A DNA stretch of 64,000 nucleotides, from positions 1-64,000 of the forward strand of contig NZ_JYIW01000019.1 of NCBI RefSeq assembly GCF_000956525.1. Direction: 5' to 3'. Source of the stretch: Microbacterium oxydans (GTDB taxonomy: Bacteria; Actinomycetota; Actinomycetes; Actinomycetales; Microbacteriaceae). How positions within the stretch are numbered: position 1 is the first letter of the stretch; every line of letters starts with the position of its first letter. The position numbers and the translations under genes are program-made. The notes under the pieces were generated by a model, which was not told where the DNA came from, did no database searches, and worked only from the letters and a program-made list of their open reading frames with translations. Shown here piece after piece: positions 44,598-53,122 of the stretch.

Positions 44598-45230
44598 GTG
44601 GCATCCCCTGCAGCTGACGACTATCTGAAGACCGTCTACGCGCACACCGAATGGCAGGATGCCGCGATCACCCCGTCGGTCCTCGCCGCGAAGCTCGGCA
44701 TCGCTCCGTCGTCGGTCACCGAGATGGTGAAGAAGCTCGCCGCAGCAGGACTCGTCTCGCACGTGCCCTACGGCGCGATCCGCCTGACGGATGCCGGCAC
44801 GCAGCGCGCGCTGGCGATGGTGCGACGACACCGACTGGTCGAGACCTGGCTCGTGCGGGAGTTCGACTACCGCTGGGATGAGGTGCACGACGAGGCGGAG
44901 GTACTCGAGCACACGATCAGCGACCGGTTGCTCGAGGGCATCGACCTGCGGCTCGGACGCCCGCGGTTCGACCCGCACGGCGACGCGATCCCCGACGCCG
45001 ATGGCCGCGTCGATCGTGAGCCCTTCGTGCTGCTGGCCGACGCTCCGGTGGGGCACGTGGGCCGCGTGCTGCGCGTGAGCGACGACGACCCGGAGATCCT
45101 GCGCGCCTTGGAATCCCACGGCGTCGATGTCGGCACGCAGGTCGAGGTCACCGCGAGCGGGGCGCGGATCGAAGGCGCTGCAGTGTCGTTGCCGGGCGGC
45201 GCGCTCTCCGCCGTGTGGTTGAGCGCCTGA
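44598..45230 (+). CDS. mntR: DtxR/MntR-family metal-dependent regulator
   Basis: A 210-residue repressor: N-terminal winged helix (ITPSVLAAKLGIAPSSVTEMVKKLAAAGL), a dimerisation domain with the metal ligands in MVRRHRLVETWLV and VHDEAEVLEHTISD, and a C-terminal FeoA/SH3-like domain (LLADAPVGHVGRVLRVSDDD). In this family metal binding promotes repression. Proximity to mntH and the paired boxes there suggest it is the manganese sensor MntR, though a DtxR/IdeR iron role cannot be excluded from sequence alone. Confidence 0.9.
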   Translation: MASPAADDYLKTVYAHTEWQDAAITPSVLAAKLGIAPSSVTEMVKKLAAAGLVSHVPYGAIRLTDAGTQRALAMVRRHRLVETWLVREFDYRWDEVHDEAEVLEHTISDRLLEGIDLRLGRPRFDPHGDAIPDADGRVDREPFVLLADAPVGHVGRVLRVSDDDPEILRALESHGVDVGTQVEVTASGARIEGAAVSLPGGALSAVWLSA

Positions 45231-45261
45231 CCACACACTGCTGTCGCGGGAGCGCGCCCTC

Positions 45262-45267
45262 TAGGCT
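45262..45267 (+). promoter_or_regulatory. -10 element of leaderless HAD gene
   Basis: TAGGCT ends exactly 6 nt before the ATG at 45274. Confidence 0.5.
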
Positions 45268-45273
45268 GAGCAC

Positions 45274-46086
45274 ATGGCACAACGCGACGACATCGAATGC
45301 TGGCTGACCGACATGGACGGCGTGCTCGTCCATGAGAACGACGCCATCCCCGGCGCCTCCGAGCTGCTCGCGGAGTGGGAGCGCAACGACATCCCGTACC
45401 TGGTGCTCACGAACAACTCGATCTTCACGGCGCGCGACCTGTCTGCGCGCCTCCGCACCAGCGGCCTGAACGTGCCGGAGCACCGCATCTGGACCTCGGC
45501 CCTCGCGACCGCCGACTTCCTGAAGCAGCAGCTCCCAGGCGGCTCCGCCTTCGTGATCGGCGAAGCCGGCATCCTCACCGCCCTGCACGACGCCGGCTTC
45601 ATCATGACCGAGACGAATCCTGACTTCGTGGTCGTCGGCGAGACGCGCAACTACTCCTTCGAGGCCATCACGAAGGCGATCCGGCTGATCATCGGCGGCG
45701 CCCGCTTCATCGTCACGAACCCCGACGCGACCGGCCCGAGCGTCGACGGACCGCTGCCCGCGACCGGCGCGATCGCCGCACTCATCACGAAGGCCACCGG
45801 CAAGGAGCCCTACGTCGTCGGCAAACCGAACCCGATGATGTTCCGCTCCGCACTGAACAAGATCGGCGCGCACTCCAAGCGCACCGGCATGATCGGCGAT
45901 CGCATGGACACCGATGTCGTCGCCGGCATCGAGGCGGGTCTGCACACGATCCTGGTGCTGACCGGCATCAGCGATCAGGCCGAGATCGAGAAGTACCCGT
46001 TCCGTCCTGACGAGATCGTGCAGTCGGTCGCCGACCTGCTGCCGCGGATCACCGAGACGATCACGACGGTCAAGACGAAGAAGTGA
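45274..46086 (+). CDS. HAD-IIA family phosphatase (NagD-like)
   Basis: A 270-residue haloacid-dehalogenase phosphatase. Motif I is LTDMDGVLVHEN, motif II LTNNS, the motif III lysine is in GKPNPMMF, and motif IV is MIGDRMDTDVVAGIEAG. The C2b cap is of the NagD/PGP type, acting on sugar phosphates or nucleotides. The next gene starts 3 nt beyond its stop, so it heads a small operon of three genes. Confidence 0.92.
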   Translation: MAQRDDIECWLTDMDGVLVHENDAIPGASELLAEWERNDIPYLVLTNNSIFTARDLSARLRTSGLNVPEHRIWTSALATADFLKQQLPGGSAFVIGEAGILTALHDAGFIMTETNPDFVVVGETRNYSFEAITKAIRLIIGGARFIVTNPDATGPSVDGPLPATGAIAALITKATGKEPYVVGKPNPMMFRSALNKIGAHSKRTGMIGDRMDTDVVAGIEAGLHTILVLTGISDQAEIEKYPFRPDEIVQSVADLLPRITETITTVKTKK

Positions 46087-46089
46087 TCG

Positions 46090-46659
46090 ATGGGCGCGCT
46101 TGACGACGGCGAGCGGGTCACGGCAGCGGATGCCGCGACCTGGCGCGCGTGGCTCGAGGAGCACCACGCACGCACCGCCGGCGTCTGGCTGCTGAGCGTT
46201 CGCGGCAAGGCGGCCGGCGGCGTCGGCTACGAGGACGCCGTGCGTCAGGCCCTCTGCTTCGGGTGGATCGACGGCCCGGTGCGCACCTTCGACGATCAGA
46301 CCGTCGGCCAGTGGTTCTCACCGCGTCGCCCTGCCAGCGGCTGGGCGGCGACGAACAAGGCCCGCATCGCGGAGCTCGAAGCTGCAGGCCTGCTCGCCGC
46401 GGCCGGCATCCGCGCACTCGACGTCGCGAAGGCGAACGGCGCCTGGGAGATGCTCGACGGGCCGGAGGCGGGGTTCGAGCCGCCCGAGTTCGCCGCGGCA
46501 CTCGACGCGTCGCCGGAGGCTCGCGCGAACTGGGACGGGTTCCCGAAGTCGGTCAAGAAGTTCGGGTTGACGCACATCGCGATGGCGAAACGACCGGAGA
46601 CGCGCTCTGCGCGCATCGCGAAGATCGTGGCGGATGCCGCGGAGGGGAAGCGCCCATGA
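46090..46659 (+). CDS. YdeI/OmpD-associated family protein
   Basis: A 189-residue protein of the YdeI family: WRAWLEEHHARTAGVWLL, YEDAVRQALCFGWIDGPVRT, WFSPRRPASGWAATNKARIAEL and the C-terminal AKRPETRSARIAKIV. The family is sometimes called bacteriocin-protection or OmpD-associated, but its molecular function is not established. It follows the HAD gene by 3 nt and overlaps the next gene (ATGA). Confidence 0.88.
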   Translation: MGALDDGERVTAADAATWRAWLEEHHARTAGVWLLSVRGKAAGGVGYEDAVRQALCFGWIDGPVRTFDDQTVGQWFSPRRPASGWAATNKARIAELEAAGLLAAAGIRALDVAKANGAWEMLDGPEAGFEPPEFAAALDASPEARANWDGFPKSVKKFGLTHIAMAKRPETRSARIAKIVADAAEGKRP

Positions 46660-46823
46660 ATCAGAGCGACCTGCTGTTCCTGGTGCTCATCCTGATCACC
46701 TCGAGCACCCTCGTCATCTTCGTGGTGCAGTTCGTGCGCTCCCGCCGACGTGGCGGTGACGGTGAAGACGAAGGCCGCGCCGGCTGGTGGGAAGGCCCCT
46801 GGGACGACGACCGCAAGTCCTGA
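46656..46823 (+). CDS. 55-aa single-pass membrane protein
   Basis: A 55-residue protein: one membrane helix (LLFLVLILITSSTLVIFVVQFV), then RSRRRGG and an acidic/Trp tail (GWWEGPWDDDRKS). It overlaps the previous stop codon as ATGA and so is translationally coupled. Function unknown; it is short and easily missed by gene callers. Confidence 0.7.
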   Translation: MNQSDLLFLVLILITSSTLVIFVVQFVRSRRRGGDGEDEGRAGWWEGPWDDDRKS

Positions 46824-46854
46824 CGCCGTTCAGCGGTTCAGCGGTTCGGGCGAC

Positions 46855-48012
46855 TCAGGGCGTGTGCAGCACGAGGCTCGTCACGGCGGCCACCGGCTCC
46901 GGCATCCGCAACGGGCCCGCTCCTGGGGTGATGGTGCCGAGGATGCGCGGCTCACGAGCACCGGTGCCGCCGGGGATGACGGCCGGCACCCCGTGCAGCG
47001 TGCACCAACCGATCAACGCGAAGAGCACCGCCTCCTTGTTGTCGGCTGACGCGCCGAGCTCGTCTGCGAGCACCACCTCGACCTCTGGCAGCGCGTCGCG
47101 AAGCCCCTGCATGATGAGCGGGTTGCGGCAGCCGCCACCCGACACCGCGAGGTAGTCGACACCTGCGGCGCGGACGTCGTTCGCGACGGTCCGCACCGTC
47201 AGCTCGGTGAGGGTGCGGATCAGATCGGGCACGCCGATCTCGCCGTGCGCGTCGACCAGGGCCCGCACATAGTCGAGGTGGAAGTGCTCCTTGCCGGTGC
47301 TCTTCGGCGCCGGCAGGGCGTAGTACGGGTCGGCGAGCAGCGCGTCCAGCAGGACCTGATCGACGGCGCCGGTGCTGGCGATCGCGGCATCCTCGTCGTA
47401 CCCGAGGTCGTTGAGCCGTTCCGCGACCACGACCGCGTCGACGAGGGCGTTGGCCGGGCCGACGTCGTACGCCGAGATGCCGTCGCCCACGATGGTGATG
47501 TTCGCGATGCCGCCGAGGTTCAGCGCGGCAGCGGTGCCGTCGCGGCCGCGGAGCAGCAGTTCGTCGAGGAACGACACCAGCGGAGCACCGTGCCCGCCGG
47601 CGGTGATGTCGCGGATGCGCACATCCGACACCACCGGAGCGCTGACGCGCTCGGCGATCCAGGCCGGCTGGCCGATCTGCAGCGTGCCGAGGGCGTGCCC
47701 CTCATCGACCCAGTGGAAGACGGTCTGACCGTGCGTGCAGACGGCATGGACACCGCCGACCGCTGCCGCGGCATCCGCGGCGACTGCGGCGAACGCCTGT
47801 CCGATCAAGGTGTCGAGCTCGCACATCTCGGCGAAGGTGGTCTGTGCCGGGGGCAATGCAGCGACCAGGCGAGCGCGCAGCTCCGGCGCATAGGGCACGC
47901 TGTCCTCGTGCAGCACGGTGCCGCGCAGGGCGCCGTCGGTCTCCTGGAAGTCGACGACCGTCACGTCGATGCCATCGTGTGAGGTGCCCGAGAGCAGGCC
48001 GAGTACGCGCAC
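46855..48012 (-). CDS. anmK: Anhydro-N-acetylmuramic acid kinase
   Basis: A 385-residue ASKHA-fold kinase that opens and phosphorylates 1,6-anhydro-MurNAc to MurNAc-6-phosphate during peptidoglycan recycling. The N-terminal phosphate loop LLSGTSHDGIDVTVVD (SGTSxDG), central TAALNLGGIANITIV and C-terminal LAVSGGGCRNPLIM are family hallmarks. The GTG start follows GGAAGGACTGCG. It is immediately followed on the same strand by nothing; upstream lies a ROK kinase gene. Confidence 0.95.
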   Translation of the reverse strand: MRVLGLLSGTSHDGIDVTVVDFQETDGALRGTVLHEDSVPYAPELRARLVAALPPAQTTFAEMCELDTLIGQAFAAVAADAAAAVGGVHAVCTHGQTVFHWVDEGHALGTLQIGQPAWIAERVSAPVVSDVRIRDITAGGHGAPLVSFLDELLLRGRDGTAAALNLGGIANITIVGDGISAYDVGPANALVDAVVVAERLNDLGYDEDAAIASTGAVDQVLLDALLADPYYALPAPKSTGKEHFHLDYVRALVDAHGEIGVPDLIRTLTELTVRTVANDVRAAGVDYLAVSGGGCRNPLIMQGLRDALPEVEVVLADELGASADNKEAVLFALIGWCTLHGVPAVIPGGTGAREPRILGTITPGAGPLRMPEPVAAVTSLVLHTP

Positions 48013-48100
48013 GCGCAGTCCTTCCGTCGTCTGCTCCGAGCCTACGACGTATTTGTTAGGACTGTGGACGGAATCGAGGATCCCGGTCGCTGCAGGCTGC

Positions 48101-49003
48101 TCAGCGGATGACGAGCGCAGCCGCCCCGATCAGCGGACCCTCGTCGCCCAGCCCCGAGCGCACGACCAGCGCGCGACGCGAGTACTCGTGCGCCGCACTC
48201 GCCGTGAGGGCCTGCTGCACAAGGTCGATGTAGTCGTCTGAGACGCGCGAGAATCCGCCGCCGATCGCGACCATGTCGAGGTCGACGAGGGTCGCGGCAT
48301 CCGCCAGCGCCTCGCCGACGGCCTTCGCCGAGCGCTCGATCGCGGCTCGCGCGATCGCGTCGCCGGCAGCGGCATCCCGCGCCAGGTCTTCACCGGTGGC
48401 TCCCGACCAGCCCTGCTGCTGCGCCCACGCGGCGCTCGCAGGACCCGAGGCGATCTCCTCGAGCGTGAGCCCGCCCTCGCGGCGGACCTGACCGAGGTGT
48501 CCGGCGTTGCCGGTCGCCCCGGGGATGTACGCACCGTTCGCGACGAATCCGCCGCCGACGCCCGTCGACACGACGATCGAGAGCGAAGCGCCTGCCTGCT
48601 GCGTCGCGCCCAGCCAGGCCTCGGCCAGCGCGAGCGCACCGCCATCGTGCCCGAGCACGGTCGGCACCTCGCGGCCGAGCACAGCGGAGGCCGCAGCGCG
48701 CACCGCTTCCGCCAGACCGAATCCGCGGGCGAGGGGCATGTTCACCGGCATGATCGCGCCGGCAGCACGGTCGATCGGTCCTGCACTGCCGACGCCGGCC
48801 CCGACGATCTCTGCATCGGCCGGAGCCGCGGCGAGCGCGTGCGCGACGATCGCCTGCACCGCGAGCCTGAGCGAGTCGAGCGTGGCCTCGCGGCCGGTGG
48901 CCTGCCGACTGCGGCTGCCCTCGACGAGCACGCCGTCCTCGCTGACGAGGGCGGCCTCCATCTTCGTGCCGCCGACATCGACGGCGAGTGCGTAGCGGGT
49001 CAC
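48101..49003 (-). CDS. ROK-like sugar kinase lacking the zinc motif
   Basis: A 300-residue ASKHA sugar kinase: phosphate 1 motif VDVGGTKMEAALV, GVGSAGPID, the catalytic aspartate in LGHDGGALALAEAWLG and VSTGVGGGFVANGAYIPGATGNAGHLG. The ROK zinc finger (CxCGxxGCxE) that normally follows is missing; the sequence reads RREGGLTLEEIASG. The GTG start overlaps the pyrE stop (GTGA). Neighbouring anmK suggests an amino-sugar substrate, but that is inference. Confidence 0.88.
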   Translation of the reverse strand: MTRYALAVDVGGTKMEAALVSEDGVLVEGSRSRQATGREATLDSLRLAVQAIVAHALAAAPADAEIVGAGVGSAGPIDRAAGAIMPVNMPLARGFGLAEAVRAAASAVLGREVPTVLGHDGGALALAEAWLGATQQAGASLSIVVSTGVGGGFVANGAYIPGATGNAGHLGQVRREGGLTLEEIASGPASAAWAQQQGWSGATGEDLARDAAAGDAIARAAIERSAKAVGEALADAATLVDLDMVAIGGGFSRVSDDYIDLVQQALTASAAHEYSRRALVVRSGLGDEGPLIGAAALVIR

Positions 49004-49560
49004 TGGGGGTCGAGTCCGAGGTCGTCGAGATCGAAGGCGGCGCGCCATTCGAGGCCCTCGGCCTCGATCGCGGCCCGTGCCCCGGTCTTGCGGTCGACGA
49101 TCACGGCGACGGCGACGATCTCGGCGCCCTCCTTGCGCAGCGCCTCGACGGCCTTGAGCGCGGACTGCCCGGTGGTGGAGGTGTCCTCCAGCACGACGAC
49201 GCGCTTGCCCTTGACGTCTGCACCCTCGATCTGGCGCCCGCGGCCGTGATCCTTCGGCTCTTTGCGCACGACGAATGCGTCGAGCGGACGGCTGGCTGCG
49301 ACCGAGGCGTGCAGCACCGAGTTCGCGATCGGGTCGGCACCGAGCGTGAGCCCGCCGACCGCGACCACGTCGAGGTCGCCGATCAGATCGAGCATGATGC
49401 GCCCGATCGCGGGAGCTGCCCGATGGTCGAGGGTCAGCTTTCGCATGTCGACGTAGTACGTCGCCTGCTTGCCGCTGGAGAGAGTGAAGTCGCCGTGGAA
49501 CACCGCCTCGTCCTTGATCAGGTCGAGGAGTGTCTGGCGGTCTGCGTCGAGTGCGGTCAC
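49000..49560 (-). CDS. pyrE: Orotate phosphoribosyltransferase
   Basis: A 186-residue enzyme that joins orotate to PRPP, giving OMP in pyrimidine synthesis. FHGDFTLSSGKQATYYVDMRK is the orotate-binding start, and VVVLEDTSTTGQSALKAVEAL is the PRPP loop. The GTG start lies 7 nt after TACACT; an in-frame codon seven residues earlier is less likely. It is coupled to the downstream ROK kinase gene by a GTGA overlap, and divergent from xthA. Confidence 0.94.
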   Translation of the reverse strand: MTALDADRQTLLDLIKDEAVFHGDFTLSSGKQATYYVDMRKLTLDHRAAPAIGRIMLDLIGDLDVVAVGGLTLGADPIANSVLHASVAASRPLDAFVVRKEPKDHGRGRQIEGADVKGKRVVVLEDTSTTGQSALKAVEALRKEGAEIVAVAVIVDRKTGARAAIEAEGLEWRAAFDLDDLGLDPQ

Positions 49561-49585
49561 GGCATCCAGTGTAGGAGGCAAGGCC

Positions 49586-49591
49586 TAGGCT
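49586..49591 (+). promoter_or_regulatory. -10 element of leaderless xthA
   Basis: TAGGCT ends exactly 6 nt before the ATG at 49598. Confidence 0.5.
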
Positions 49592-49597
49592 TGACGC

Positions 49598-50443
49598 ATG
49601 CGCTTGGCCACCTGGAACGTCAACTCCATCCGCACCCGCGTCACCCGCACCGTCGAGTTCGCCGTTCGCGAAGACATCGACGTGCTGGCGATGCAGGAGA
49701 TCAAGTGCAAGCCGGAGCAGTTCCCCTACGGCCCGTTCGAAGAAGCCGGGTACCACGTCGAGGTGCACGGGCTGAATCAGTGGAACGGCGTCGCGATCGC
49801 GAGCCGCCTGCCGATCACCGATGTGCGCACTGCCTTCGACGGCATGCCGGGCTTCGCGAAGGGGCATGAGGGGCCGGATGCTCCGCTCGAGGCGCGTGCG
49901 CTCGGGGTCATGGTCGACGGCGTTCGCGTCTGGAGCCTGTACGTGCCGAACGGCCGCTCGCTCGACGACCCGCACTACGCGTACAAGCTGCACTGGCTCG
50001 AGGAGTTGAAGAAGTCGACCGCGGCAGAGCTCGCGGCGAACCCTGCGCTTCCGCTTGCCCTGGTCGGCGACTTCAACATCATCCCGTTCGACGGCGACAA
50101 CGGCGATCCCGACATCGTCGAGGGTGTCTCGACGCACGTCTCGCCGGAGGAGCGCCAGGCGTTCTTCGCCTTCCAGGACGCCGGCGTCACCGACGTCGTG
50201 CGCCCGCTCATTCCCGAGGGCTTCACGTACTGGGACTACCAGCGACTGAAGTTCCCGCGCAACGAAGGCGTTCGCATCGACTTCGTGCTCGGTTCGCGCA
50301 CGCTCGCGGATGCCGTCACCGGAGCCTCGATCCATCGCGAGGAGCGCAAGGGCGAGCAGCCGAGCGACCACGTGCCGGTGGTCGTCGAGTTCGCCCTGGG
50401 CGGCGCGGAGGAAGACGACGATCTTCCGATGATCTTCTCGTGA
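49598..50443 (+). CDS. xthA: Exodeoxyribonuclease III
   Basis: A 281-residue AP endonuclease/3'-5' exonuclease of base-excision repair. Active-site blocks: ATWNVNSIRTR, AMQEIKCKPEQFP (metal-binding Glu), YVPNGRSLDD, LVGDFNIIPFDGD and the C-terminal SDHVPVVVEF. The length and every catalytic block are normal. It is followed by a tandem repeat and a Cof-type phosphatase gene. Confidence 0.96.
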   Translation: MRLATWNVNSIRTRVTRTVEFAVREDIDVLAMQEIKCKPEQFPYGPFEEAGYHVEVHGLNQWNGVAIASRLPITDVRTAFDGMPGFAKGHEGPDAPLEARALGVMVDGVRVWSLYVPNGRSLDDPHYAYKLHWLEELKKSTAAELAANPALPLALVGDFNIIPFDGDNGDPDIVEGVSTHVSPEERQAFFAFQDAGVTDVVRPLIPEGFTYWDYQRLKFPRNEGVRIDFVLGSRTLADAVTGASIHREERKGEQPSDHVPVVVEFALGGAEEDDDLPMIFS

Positions 50444-50448
50444 CCCTT

Positions 50449-50532
50449 CGACAGGCTCAGGGACCGATCCGACAGGCTCAGGGACCCACTCGACAGGCTC
50501 AAGGAGCCAACCGACGGGCTCAGGGACCCATT
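50449..50532. repeat. 21-bp tandem repeat, four copies
   Basis: Units begin at 50449, 50470, 50491 and 50512 with CGAC(A/G)GGCTCA. This is the element whose complement reads CCTGAGCCTGTCGAAGG, here amplified in tandem between xthA and the Cof-phosphatase gene, and ending 2 nt before the latter's ATG. Confidence 0.9.
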
Positions 50533-50534
50533 CG

Positions 50535-51338
50535 ATGCGGCTGATCGCGACCGACCTCGACGGGACTCTCCTCGACTCGACATCCGCGGTCTCGCCGCGC
50601 ACCAGGGCGGCGCTCGACGCGGCCCGTGCCCGAGGCATCCACGTGGTGCCGGTCACCGCGCGTCAGCCGATCGGCCTGCGCGCGATCGCCGCGGATGCGG
50701 CGTTCGACGACTGGGCGCTGTGCAGCAACGGCGCCTACGCGGTGCATCTCACCGAGGGGCGGATGCTGTTCGCCGAGGAGCTGCCTGCCGACACGATCCG
50801 CACCCTTGCCGAGGCGTTGCGCGCGAGCATCCCCGGCCTGCTGTTCGCGAGTGTGCGCGAGGGCGGTGAGACGTTCGTCGCGCAGCAGGGCTACGCCGAG
50901 ATCGCCGACCTCTCCGACCACAAGCGCGACCCGAAGACGATGGGTGGTGTGCCGCTCGATCAGGTCGTGTCGGCCCCGAGCCTCAAGTTCGTGATCCGGC
51001 ATCCGGAGCTCGCACCTGCTGCCCTGTACGACACCCTTCGCTCGCTCGGCCTCACGGGGTTCGAGGCGACGCTCTCAGGCGCGCCGTTCGTGGAGGTCAT
51101 GGCGGAGGGCGTCACGAAGGCCACCGGCCTCGCCCGCCTCTGCGCGCACCTCGGCATCGACCGGGCCGATGTCGTCGCATTCGGCGACGCCCTCAACGAC
51201 GTCGAGATGCTGCGCTGGGCAGGCCGCGGTGTCGCGATGGCGGATGCTGCGCCGGTGGTGCAGGATGCCGCGGACGAGACGACGCTGTCGAACGATGAGG
51301 ATGGCGTCGCACGCGTGATCGAGCGGTTGCTGGGCTGA
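50535..51338 (+). CDS. Cof-type HAD hydrolase
   Basis: A 267-residue HAD phosphatase: motif I ATDLDGTLLDSTS, motif III lysine in GVTKATGLARL and motif IV VAFGDALNDVEML. The C2 cap puts it with Cof/YbiV enzymes, acting on sugar phosphates or nucleotide-derived phosphates. Its start codon abuts the tandem repeat, so no ribosome site or promoter of its own is evident. It is probably read through from xthA. Confidence 0.92.
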   Translation: MRLIATDLDGTLLDSTSAVSPRTRAALDAARARGIHVVPVTARQPIGLRAIAADAAFDDWALCSNGAYAVHLTEGRMLFAEELPADTIRTLAEALRASIPGLLFASVREGGETFVAQQGYAEIADLSDHKRDPKTMGGVPLDQVVSAPSLKFVIRHPELAPAALYDTLRSLGLTGFEATLSGAPFVEVMAEGVTKATGLARLCAHLGIDRADVVAFGDALNDVEMLRWAGRGVAMADAAPVVQDAADETTLSNDEDGVARVIERLLG

Positions 51339-51354
51339 CCCGGCAACCGCTCGA
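51319..51354. terminator. 12-bp hairpin at the Cof gene end
   Basis: TCGAGCGGTTGC (51319-51330) pairs perfectly with GCAACCGCTCGA (51343-51354) around a 12-nt loop containing the stop codon, between convergent genes. Confidence 0.75.
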
Positions 51355-51375
51355 CGACGCGATCAGCTCTCGCGA

Positions 51376-52842
51376 TCAGCTCTCGACGGGTCGGCGACGC
51401 GCCATCGCAGCGCCCAGCGTTGCCAGGAGGATGCCCATCGCGACGAGTGCGACCGGAACCTCGGCTCCGGTGGCTGCGAGGGCGCCTCGCGGGGCTGTCG
51501 CCCCACCGGTCGACTGTCCGCCAGCTCCCTGCCCTTCGGAACCCTGACCGCCGGTTCCTGGGCCACCGGCAACCACAGCTGCGGTGACGTCCACGGCCGC
51601 GCTCGCGACCACTGCGGCACCGGAGAGCGCGACCAGAGCATGTGCCCCAGCGGGCGCGCCGACGGGGATACGCAGGGTCCCGGCGAGCGCTCCGTCAGCA
51701 TCGGCAGTCAGCGAGCCGAGAGCGATCGGATCCGAGCGGAGCTCGAACGAGATGGTCGCGTTCGGCTCGAACCCGCTGCCGGAGACGGTGACCGCATCGC
51801 CGGCACGGATCGTGCCGGCCGAGAGCGTGATCGTCGGCTCAGGCTGCGGCTCTGGGGCGTCGACGAGCGTGAAGTCGATTCCCGTCACGGTCTGGTCAGG
51901 CGTCAGCGAGATGGGCGTCGCCGCTTCCACCGTCGCAACCCCGTTGTAGTACTGGGACGCGATCGTCGTCCCGTCCGCGGACATCGCGGTCGCACGCAGG
52001 ATGTATGTGCCCTTCTGGAGCGCCAGCGAGTACGCACCAGTGTCAGGCTTCGCGTAGATGCTCCTGACTTCGATCCCGTCGATCCAGGCTGTCACCAGCA
52101 CCTTCGCCGCCCCAGCAGCATCCACCGTGACCGTGCCCGAGATCGCGCCGGGCCTCTCGAGCGCGGCGTCGATGCCGACGACCTCGTCACCCGCCGCGAC
52201 GGTGATCTCGGTCGCGGTGTCCCAGAACCCCGCGTCCTTCCAGTACTCCTCCGCCAGACCGAAGGACCGGAAGGCGACCTTGTACGTTCCCGCCGGCACA
52301 CCGATGCGATAGGTGCCGTCACTCAGGGTGTCGCCGGCTTCGATGTCGAACGTGTCGTTCACGTCGTAGACCGACACCCAGGACGACAACGGCACTCCGT
52401 CGGCACCTCTCGTCACCGTGCCGCTGATGAATGCCGCGGTGGCGAGTGCGGCGTCGACCCCGGTTGTGGCCTGCCCCCCGGTGATGGTGATCTGTGTCGC
52501 GTAGTCCCAGCTGTACTGGTTCTTCCAGTACTCGGAGAGCAGTTCCGGATCCGGCGAGCCGAAGTGCAGGCGGTACGAGCCGTCAGGAAGACCACCCAGG
52601 TCGTAGATGCCTGCGGCGTCGGTCTGCGTCTCGCCGACGACCTCTCGATTCGCATCGAGAGCCGACACGGTGACCCCTTCGAGCGTCGACCCGTCATCCT
52701 CGCGGGTCACGATCCCCGAGATCGAGCCGGTGGCGTCCGCCGGCAGCTCTTCGGCCGCCGCTGCGGTCACACCGCCGAGGGCGAGCGCGAACGCCGCCAT
52801 TCCGCCGAGCACCGCTCGGAGCATCCCGTGTCGTCGCGTCAT
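51376..52842 (-). CDS. Surface protein with Cna-B/carboxypeptidase-like repeats and LAxTG anchor
   Basis: A 488-residue secreted protein. A signal peptide (basic MTRRHGMLR, then AVLGGMAAFALALGGVTAAAA) is followed by three beta-sandwich repeats beginning GSISGIVTRE, AFISGTVTRG and AISGTVTVD. These resemble carboxypeptidase regulatory domains. The YWK(N/D) motif occurs in the first two. A further Ig-like domain follows, then a Gly/Gln-rich linker. The C-terminus is a sortase signal: LAATGAE, a hydrophobic helix and RRRPVES. LAxTG is the class E sortase motif of high-GC Gram-positives; no sortase gene is in the window. Confidence 0.9.
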   Translation of the reverse strand: MTRRHGMLRAVLGGMAAFALALGGVTAAAAEELPADATGSISGIVTREDDGSTLEGVTVSALDANREVVGETQTDAAGIYDLGGLPDGSYRLHFGSPDPELLSEYWKNQYSWDYATQITITGGQATTGVDAALATAAFISGTVTRGADGVPLSSWVSVYDVNDTFDIEAGDTLSDGTYRIGVPAGTYKVAFRSFGLAEEYWKDAGFWDTATEITVAAGDEVVGIDAALERPGAISGTVTVDAAGAAKVLVTAWIDGIEVRSIYAKPDTGAYSLALQKGTYILRATAMSADGTTIASQYYNGVATVEAATPISLTPDQTVTGIDFTLVDAPEPQPEPTITLSAGTIRAGDAVTVSGSGFEPNATISFELRSDPIALGSLTADADGALAGTLRIPVGAPAGAHALVALSGAAVVASAAVDVTAAVVAGGPGTGGQGSEGQGAGGQSTGGATAPRGALAATGAEVPVALVAMGILLATLGAAMARRRPVES

Positions 52843-53122
52843 CGTTCCACCCTTTCAAGGAGGCCGTGCGCGCAACGATCATGCTGTCCGCTCGGCCCCG
52901 AACCTCTGCCGATCGTGCGGCACATATCGGATCGATATCTATGCGAGCGGTGCACAGAGACGGAATAGTCAATTCGCAGAAGTTACCGGCATGTGATCAT
53001 CCGAAAGTACCGACCTCCGGCGCGCGACCCATGCGCCGGTAGCACTGATCGCGGCCAGATCCTCATCGCGCACACCAGGAGACGCTGCACCTCGCCACAA
53101 GCGTCACGCCCTCCGGCGCCCT
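52843..53122. other. 280-bp gap with degraded DHFR-family 3' end
   Basis: No intact gene. Positions 52994-53043 resemble the last 50 bp of the gene at 61477-62124. On the minus strand this reads YRRMGRAPEVGTFG-stop, against YGRTDRVPEVGTFD-stop in the intact gene. The rest holds no recognisable element. Confidence 0.7.
52994..53043. repeat. Left flanking direct repeat of the Rhs locus
   Basis: Matches 61474-61523 at 43 of 50 positions, including a 20-bp identical core CGAAAGTACCGACCTCCGGC (53002-53021 and 61482-61501). The repeats bracket the Rhs locus in the same orientation, like attachment sites at the 3' end of a gene. Confidence 0.8.
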
